DNA from: Bacillota bacterium
GTDB taxonomy: Bacteria > Bacillota > Sulfobacillia > Thermaerobacterales > Thermaerobacteraceae
Length of the DNA stretch: 5,273 nt
Assembly (NCBI GenBank): GCA_003242195.1
Contig: QGUQ01000146.1
Span: forward strand, 1-5,273
Direction: 5' to 3'
A program made the translations under genes and the position numbers. Below the pieces are notes generated by a model that was not told the DNA's origin, did no database searches, and saw only the letters and a list, made by a program, of their open reading frames with translations. The first letter of the stretch is position 1, and each line of letters opens with the position of its first letter. Below, one piece after another: positions 1-5,273 of the stretch.

Positions 1-1558
<1,558 letters not shown>

Positions 1559-1565
1559 CGCTCCA

Positions 1566-1574
1566 CCCCTCTCC
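1566..1574 (-). promoter_or_regulatory. Ribosome binding site of the mutase gene
   Basis: On the minus strand GGAGAGGGG stands just before the ATG at 1558. Its GGAGAGG core is 9 bases from the start codon. A second, weaker GGAG lies only 2 bases from the ATG, too close to be used. Confidence 0.6.
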
Positions 1575-1624
1575 AGCCGGCTTCCCGTCCGCCCCCGTGC
1601 CGCTCCCCGCCCGCGGAGACTGGC

Positions 1625-2602
1625 CTAGTTTCCCAGCCACCGGGCCACGTCCGGCGCGTGATAGGTGATGATGGCGTCAGCCCCCGCCCGTCGCATGGCC
1701 GTCAGCGACTCGAGGACGACCGCCCGTTCATCCACCCAGCCGCGCTCGGCAGCGGCCTTCACCATGCTGTACTCTCCGCTGACATTGTACGCCACCACCG
1801 GCACCGGGAACTGCTGGCGCACGGCCCGGATGACGTCCAGGTACGCCAGGGCCGGCTTGACCATGACCAGGTCGGCGCCTTCCTCGATGTCCAGGGCGAC
1901 CTCCTTCAGCGCCTCCCTCACGTTGGCGGGATCCATCTGGTGGGTCCGCCGGTCGCCAAAGGCCGGAGCCGAGTGGGCGGCCTCCCGGAACGGGCCGTAG
2001 AAGGCCGAGGCGTACTTGACGGCATACGACAAGATGGCTGTGTCCGTGTAGCCCGCCTCGTCCAGGGCGTGCCGGATGGCCCCCACGCGTCCGTCCATCA
2101 TGTCGGAGGGAGCCACCCAGTCCGCCCCCGCCTCGGCATGGGAGACGGCCACCCGCGCCAGTTGCTCCAGCGTGGCGTCGTTGTCGATCCGCCCGTCCGC
2201 CGTGAGGATGCCGCAGTGGCCGTGGGTCGTGTAGGCGCACAGGCAGACGTCGGTGATGACCAGCAAGTCGGGCAACGCATCCTTGAGAGCTCGGACCGCC
2301 TGCTGCACCGTGCCGTCGCGTGCCGCCGCTTCCGAGCCGCGCTCGTCCTTGGATTCGGGCAGTCCGAAGAGGAGCACCGCTCGGATGCCGAGCCCGTAGA
2401 TCTCCCGCGCCCGTTCGACCAGCCGGTCGACCGACCGGTGCTCGACGCCCGGCATGGCCGCCACGGGCTCCACCACATCCCGCCCGGGTACGGCGAAGAG
2501 CGGGTAGATCAAGCGGTCCGCCTGCAGGTCCGTTTCCCGGACCAGCGCCCGGACCGTCTCGCTGGTCCGTAGCCGGCGTGGCCGGTTGATGGGAAAGCCC
2601 AT
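1625..2602 (-). CDS. hemB: Delta-aminolevulinic acid dehydratase (porphobilinogen synthase)
   Basis: Condenses two molecules of 5-aminolevulinate to porphobilinogen, the first common pyrrole of heme and cobalamin synthesis; cytosolic. The 325-residue length is normal for the family. Both Schiff-base lysines are in their canonical settings: Lys196 in SYAVKYASAFYGPFR (192-206) and Lys249 in MVKPALAYLD (247-256). The active-site zinc cysteines are present as Cys120, Cys122 and Cys130 in DVCLCAYTTHGHCG (118-131), so this is a zinc-type enzyme rather than the Asp-rich magnesium type. Position 123 is Ala, where Glu is common. The C-terminal blocks VAYNVSGEYSM (270-280) and GADAIITYHAP (307-317) are intact. 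The ATG at 2602 is preferred over an in-frame GTG at 2611, because the GTG begins on the last base of the likely ribosome binding site. It lies 86 bp after the cobA'-hemD gene and 66 bp before the mutase gene, within the heme operon. All expected residues are present, so it should be active. Confidence 0.98.
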   Translation of the reverse strand: MGFPINRPRRLRTSETVRALVRETDLQADRLIYPLFAVPGRDVVEPVAAMPGVEHRSVDRLVERAREIYGLGIRAVLLFGLPESKDERGSEAAARDGTVQQAVRALKDALPDLLVITDVCLCAYTTHGHCGILTADGRIDNDATLEQLARVAVSHAEAGADWVAPSDMMDGRVGAIRHALDEAGYTDTAILSYAVKYASAFYGPFREAAHSAPAFGDRRTHQMDPANVREALKEVALDIEEGADLVMVKPALAYLDVIRAVRQQFPVPVVAYNVSGEYSMVKAAAERGWVDERAVVLESLTAMRRAGADAIITYHAPDVARWLGN

Positions 2603-2610
2603 CGCCCACA

Positions 2611-2617
2611 CCTCACC
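2611..2617 (-). promoter_or_regulatory. Ribosome binding site deciding the hemB start
   Basis: GGTGAGG on the minus strand sits 8 bases before the ATG at 2602, an ideal spacing. It leaves no room for initiation at the in-frame GTG at 2611, three codons upstream. Confidence 0.7.
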
Positions 2618-2657
2618 CCGCGTTTCTGTTCAGCAGGTCTCCCACGAGCCGGCCTCC

Positions 2658-2687
2658 CCTTCCGGCGGCGACCGCGAAAAAGGAAGG
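2658..2687 (-). promoter_or_regulatory. Inverted repeat between cobA'-hemD and hemB
   Basis: On the transcribed strand CCTTCC (2687-2682) pairs with GGAAGG (2663-2658). The enclosed segment contains a second small hairpin, GCGG-TCG-CCGC (2675-2665), after a run of five T. It begins one base after the hemD stop codon. No U-run follows the outer stem, so it does not look like an intrinsic terminator. It could be an mRNA processing or stabilising structure that adjusts expression of hemB relative to the upstream genes, or chance in GC-rich DNA. Confidence 0.3.
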
Positions 2688-2688
2688 C

Positions 2689-3960
2689 TCACTCGCCTCC
2701 CTGTGCCGTTCCTTGTTCCACAAGGGCCGAGACCAGTCCTGCCGCCGTGTACTGGGCCGGCACGCGGTCTACGGGCAGGCCGAGCCGCCGGGCCCGCTCG
2801 GCCGAACGGGGACCGATGCACACCACCCGCGGCCGCTGGCCCACCGGCCGGGGGGCCTGCCGGGGATCCAGGCAGCGAGCCGTCACGTCGCGGCCCACGC
2901 CCTCGACGAAGGCCTCCACCGCGGACGGGCTGGCGAAGGTGAGCACGTCCAGGCGGCCGGCCAGCAGTTCCTCACGGGCGGCCCGCGCCTCTTGGGGCTG
3001 CAGCACCGTGCGGTAGGCCACGGGGGCCCGCAGGTCGGCGCCCCGCCCGCGCAGGCGCTCCGCGGGGGCGGTATCGGCCCGGTCGCCCCGGGGCCAGACC
3101 ACCCGCTCTCCCGGGACGATCTCGGCGGCCAGGGCGCTCCACAAGTGCTCGCCCGTGAACTCCCGGGGGACCAGATCGGCCCGCAGGCCCAGACGGGCCA
3201 GTTCGGCCCGGGTGGCCTCCCCCACCGCGGCCAGGCGCGCTCCCGCCAGTGCCCGGGCATCCAGCCCCAGGGCCTGCAGGCGGTGGGCCACCGCCCGCAC
3301 GGCATTGACACTGGTGAAGGCCCACCACCCGTGGCCGCCATCCCGCAGGTACTCATCCAGTTCGCCGGCTTCGGTGACGGGCCGGATGGCGATCAAGGGG
3401 GCCTCCACGGGCTCCCCGCCCAGCAGTCGGATGGCCTCGGCCAGCTCCCCCGCCTGCTCGGCGGCACGGGTCACCAGCACCCGCAAGCCGGACAGGGGCG
3501 GCTCAAGGGCCACCCCCGGGATCGACCCGGCCCCGGATGGCACGCCGGGCACGACCAAGAAGGGCACGCCGGCGGCGACGAGGCGCCGTGCTTCGTCCCG
3601 CGCCGCCGGGCTTGTGGCCGGATCCCCCCGGTACAGCCGCACCACCCGTAGGCCCTCCCGGACCCAGCGGGCGAGGCGCGATGCCACGAGGCCGGCCGCG
3701 ACGACGGTGCCGGCACCGGAGGCCGGGACCGTCGCGTCCGCCCCTTCGCCCGCGCCCTCGCCGGTGACGGCAACCCGCTGGGCCGTGGGAGCCGCTACCG
3801 ATCGTAGGCACCCTTCCAAGCCCGGATCGAAGACGATGACCTCCGCCCCCTCCAGCAGACGGCGGGCACGGGCGGTCAGCAGACCCGGGTCGCCGGGACC
3901 GCCTCCCACCAGGTACACCCAGCCCGGGAAGGGGAACTGCCAGGAGCCGCTGCCCGCCAC
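2689..3960 (-). CDS. hemD: Uroporphyrinogen-III synthase with truncated, degenerate uroporphyrinogen-III methyltransferase-like N-terminal domain
   Basis: Two-part protein of 423 residues. Residues about 157-423 are a complete HemD, which cyclises hydroxymethylbilane with inversion of ring D to uroporphyrinogen III. Visible blocks are LSGLRVLVTRAAEQAGELAE (156-175), FTSVNAVRAVAHRL, AVGEATRAELARLGLRADLV, VVWPRGDRA, LTFASPSAVEAF, CIGPRSAERARRLGLPVD and a final PAQYTAAGLVSALVE. Residues about 13-152 resemble the N-terminal lobe of CobA/SUMT: WVYLVGGGPGDPGLLTARAR (14-33), VVRLYRGDP (106-114), GVPFLVVPGVPSGAGS (131-146). The C-terminal lobe of the methylase is absent; the chain passes straight into HemD after VALEPP. 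The usual YDRLVS is FDPGLEG, and the usual RLKGGDPxxFGRGxEE is RLYRGDPATSPAARDE. Methyltransferase activity is therefore doubtful, while HemD should work. GTG 3960 is chosen as start: it is the nearest in-frame start after the hemC stop, and GAGGGG lies 10 bases upstream. The front part could alternatively be described as a cobA remnant. Confidence 0.9.
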   Translation of the reverse strand: MAGSGSWQFPFPGWVYLVGGGPGDPGLLTARARRLLEGAEVIVFDPGLEGCLRSVAAPTAQRVAVTGEGAGEGADATVPASGAGTVVAAGLVASRLARWVREGLRVVRLYRGDPATSPAARDEARRLVAAGVPFLVVPGVPSGAGSIPGVALEPPLSGLRVLVTRAAEQAGELAEAIRLLGGEPVEAPLIAIRPVTEAGELDEYLRDGGHGWWAFTSVNAVRAVAHRLQALGLDARALAGARLAAVGEATRAELARLGLRADLVPREFTGEHLWSALAAEIVPGERVVWPRGDRADTAPAERLRGRGADLRAPVAYRTVLQPQEARAAREELLAGRLDVLTFASPSAVEAFVEGVGRDVTARCLDPRQAPRPVGQRPRVVCIGPRSAERARRLGLPVDRVPAQYTAAGLVSALVEQGTAQGGE

Positions 3961-3970
3961 CGGCCTGCCA

Positions 3971-3976
3971 CCCCTC
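3971..3976 (-). promoter_or_regulatory. Ribosome binding site of cobA'-hemD overlapping the hemC stop codon
   Basis: GAGGGG on the minus strand shares its GA with the TGA that ends hemC and lies 10 bases before the GTG at 3960. The overlap suggests that terminating hemC ribosomes help start this gene (translational coupling). Confidence 0.55.
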
Positions 3977-4979
3977 AGGCGTTGCTGCCCCCCGCGCCGG
4001 TCACGGCCTCGAGGACGGCGGCGGCACCGCGCCGCAGCAGCCGCGCGGCCAGCTGCCGCCCCAGTTCCTCCGCCCGGGAAGCGGGCCCCTCCACCGTCTC
4101 GCGCAGGCACGGGCTGCCCTGGGGACCGGCCACGAACCCATCCAGGCGCAGCAGGCCGCCGTTGACTCGCCCGTAGGCCCCGATGGGTACGCGGCACGTC
4201 CCGCCCAGCTCGGCCAGGAAGGAACGCTCCGCCCGCACCGCGAGCGACACCGCTTCCCGGTCGATGGCCGTCACCAGGCGCCGCACTTCCTCGTCATCCG
4301 CCCGCACTTCCACGGCTAGCGCACCCTGCCCCGGAGCGGTGGGCATCCACTCGGGCGGGAGTTCCGCGGCGATTCGGTGGGCGAGACCCAGGCGTCGCAG
4401 GCCCGCGGCGGCCAGCACCAGCGCGTCGTAGCGCCCCTCGTCGAGGCGCCGCAAGCGCGTGTCCAGATTTCCCCGCACTGGTTCGACCGCCAGGTCGGGG
4501 CGGGTCGCCAGCAGCAGGGCCTGCCGCCGCAGGCTACTGGTGCCCACGCGGGCGCCCGTCGGAAGGAGAGCGAGCCCGGCTGGACCCGAGACCGGCACGC
4601 CCGTTGCTGTCCCCTCGCCGGCCTCCTGCACGGCACCCTCCCGGCGTGCGGGCAGGACGATGGCGTCGGCCGCCGACTCCCGCTGGGGGAAGGCCGCCAG
4701 GACCAGCCCGTCCGGGAGGCGGGTGGGGACGTCCTTGGCACTGTGGACGGCGAGATCGATGTCGCCGGCCAGCAAGGCCTGCTCCAGTTCCTTGACGAAG
4801 GCGCCGGTTCCCCCCAGCTCGTAGAGGGGCCGGCTGCGGTCCCGGTCACCGCCCGTGGTGACCGGCACCAGCTCGCACCGCCACCCCGGAAACCGGGCCT
4901 CCAGCTCGCCCGCCACCCAGGCTGCCTGCACCCGGGCCAGGGCGCTGGCCCGGGTCCCGATCCGCAACCGTCTTCCCAT
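3975..4979 (-). CDS. hemC: Porphobilinogen deaminase (hydroxymethylbilane synthase)
   Basis: Polymerises four porphobilinogens into the linear tetrapyrrole 1-hydroxymethylbilane on a covalently bound dipyrromethane cofactor; cytosolic, acting just before HemD. The 334 residues contain the expected blocks: LRIGTRASALARVQA (5-19), LGGTGAFVKELEQALL (55-70), HSAKDVPT (79-86) with the catalytic Asp83, VGTSSLRRQ (145-153), RGNLDTRLRRLDEG (169-182), LAAAGLRRLGL (189-199), TAPGQGALAVEVR (214-226) and LGGTCRVPIGAY (258-269). Cys262 is the thioether attachment point of the cofactor. The protein is about 21 residues longer than the E. coli enzyme, and all of this sits between Asp105 and Gly146, as a Gly/Ala/Glu-rich insertion around residues 112-138. 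The ATG at 4979 has a strong ribosome binding site, and the family homology begins five residues later; the open frame continues upstream only as a shadow of hemX. Spacing to hemX is 56 bp and to cobA'-hemD 14 bp. Confidence 0.98.
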   Translation of the reverse strand: MGRRLRIGTRASALARVQAAWVAGELEARFPGWRCELVPVTTGGDRDRSRPLYELGGTGAFVKELEQALLAGDIDLAVHSAKDVPTRLPDGLVLAAFPQRESAADAIVLPARREGAVQEAGEGTATGVPVSGPAGLALLPTGARVGTSSLRRQALLLATRPDLAVEPVRGNLDTRLRRLDEGRYDALVLAAAGLRRLGLAHRIAAELPPEWMPTAPGQGALAVEVRADDEEVRRLVTAIDREAVSLAVRAERSFLAELGGTCRVPIGAYGRVNGGLLRLDGFVAGPQGSPCLRETVEGPASRAEELGRQLAARLLRRGAAAVLEAVTGAGGSNA

Positions 4980-4984
4980 GGCGT

Positions 4985-4991
4985 TCCTCCC
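4985..4991 (-). promoter_or_regulatory. Strong ribosome binding site deciding the hemC start
   Basis: GGGAGGA on the minus strand is 5 bases from the ATG at 4979. It fixes this start against the long in-frame upstream extension that reaches 5240. Confidence 0.8.
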
Positions 4992-5035
4992 ATGCCCCGG
5001 CCGCCCGCCCGCGCCGTCCCCGCGGCGCCGACGCG

Positions 5036-5273
5036 TCAGAAGAAGAAGTGGCGTGTCGGCCAGTAGGTTCCCACCACCAGGTAGTTGACCAGGATCGCGA
5101 TGAAGCCCAGTAGCGACAGGTAGGCCAGCCTCCTGCCCCGCCACCCCACCACGCCCCGCATGGCTACGTGGAGCGCGTACAGAGTCCACACGACCAGGCT
5201 GCCGACGACCTTGCCGTCCGTCGTCAAGCCATCCCCCCACAGGCTTCCCGCCGCCAGGGGCCAGCTGAGAAAA
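5036..5273 (-). CDS. hemX: HemX/CcsA-family membrane protein, C-terminal fragment (5' end outside window)
   Basis: Only the last 78 residues are present; the frame is open to the window edge. A hydrophobic stretch (1-12) is followed by two clear membrane segments, VVGSLVVWTLYALHVAM (22-38) and LAYLSLLGFIAILVNYLVVG (49-68). The basic loop WRGRR (44-48) between them is typical of the COG0755 cytochrome c assembly/HemX family. The tail is short and aromatic (HFFF). Where CcsA proteins have the heme-handling WSWDPKE motif, this sequence has LTTDGK, keeping only the Asp (19) and Lys (21). That and the position directly before hemC favour HemX, which in Bacillus subtilis lowers the amount of glutamyl-tRNA reductase (HemA), over a cytochrome c synthase. 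His35 in the penultimate membrane segment may correspond to the conserved family histidine. The rest of the gene, and possibly hemA, should lie to the right. Without the N-terminal part, assignment to HemX rather than CcsA rests mostly on context. Confidence 0.75.
   Translation of the reverse strand, partial: FLSWPLAAGSLWGDGLTTDGKVVGSLVVWTLYALHVAMRGVVGWRGRRLAYLSLLGFIAILVNYLVVGTYWPTRHFFF

Noticed and set aside
1559..1624. Possible terminator between hemB and the mutase
   Set aside because: The gap is GC-rich, but I found no stem followed by a T-run on the transcribed strand.
2600..2611. GTG at 2611 as the hemB start
   Set aside because: The GTG begins on the last base of the GGTGAGG ribosome binding site, whereas the ATG at 2602 is 8 bases downstream.
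3961..4197. N-terminal extension of the cobA'-hemD frame into hemC
   Set aside because: It consists of Arg/Gly/Ala-rich shadow sequence inside hemC, and the methylase-like homology starts only after 3930.
4377..5066. 229-codon plus-strand open frame
   Set aside because: Antisense to hemC, with no recognisable motif; typical of GC-rich coding DNA.
5036..5227. Stand-alone 63-residue membrane protein starting at TTG 5227
   Set aside because: The same frame stays open to the window edge and continues with family-like hydrophobic sequence, so it is the tail of a longer gene.
4980..5240. 87-codon in-frame N-terminal extension of hemC
   Set aside because: It overlaps the hemX reading frame, has no family similarity, and the ATG at 4979 has a strong ribosome binding site directly before the conserved LRIGTRAS block.

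Overview
The window is one co-directional block on the minus strand, very GC-rich (about 70% by eye). Read in transcription order (right to left) it holds: the C-terminal end of a HemX/CcsA-type membrane protein, hemC, a fused gene with a tetrapyrrole-methylase-like front and a HemD (uroporphyrinogen-III synthase) back, hemB, and most of the large catalytic subunit of a coenzyme-B12-dependent acyl-CoA mutase that runs off the left edge. The order hemX-hemC-hemD-hemB is the one known from the Bacillus-type hemAXCDBL operon, so a Bacillota-like organism is likely. The GC content and the Arg/Ala/Gly/Pro-rich proteins fit a high-GC, perhaps thermophilic member such as Thermaerobacter. That name is an inference from style, not a match I could run.

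Layout: 5036-5273 is the hemX-like fragment. There is a 56-bp gap with a strong ribosome binding site, then hemC at 3975-4979. The fused cobA'-hemD is at 2689-3960 (14-bp gap, its ribosome binding site overlapping the hemC stop). An 86-bp gap with an inverted repeat precedes hemB at 1625-2602. A 66-bp gap without a visible terminator follows, then the mutase at 1-1558. No convincing promoter, tRNA, rRNA, CRISPR or mobile element is visible. All intergenic gaps are under 90 bp, so the five genes look like one transcription unit whose promoter lies beyond the right edge.

Function: HemB makes porphobilinogen, HemC makes hydroxymethylbilane and HemD closes it to uroporphyrinogen III, the branch point to heme, siroheme and cobalamin. 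HemX is thought to regulate glutamyl-tRNA reductase levels in Bacillus. The mutase needs adenosylcobalamin, a product of the same pathway.

Two points deserve attention. The methylase half of the cobA'-hemD gene has lost its entire C-terminal lobe and several signature residues, so it is probably not an active SUMT. The mutase, which would normally be labelled methylmalonyl-CoA mutase, carries Phe62 and Gln180 at the two main substrate-selecting positions. That is the isobutyryl-CoA mutase pattern, not the Tyr/Arg pair of methylmalonyl-CoA mutase.
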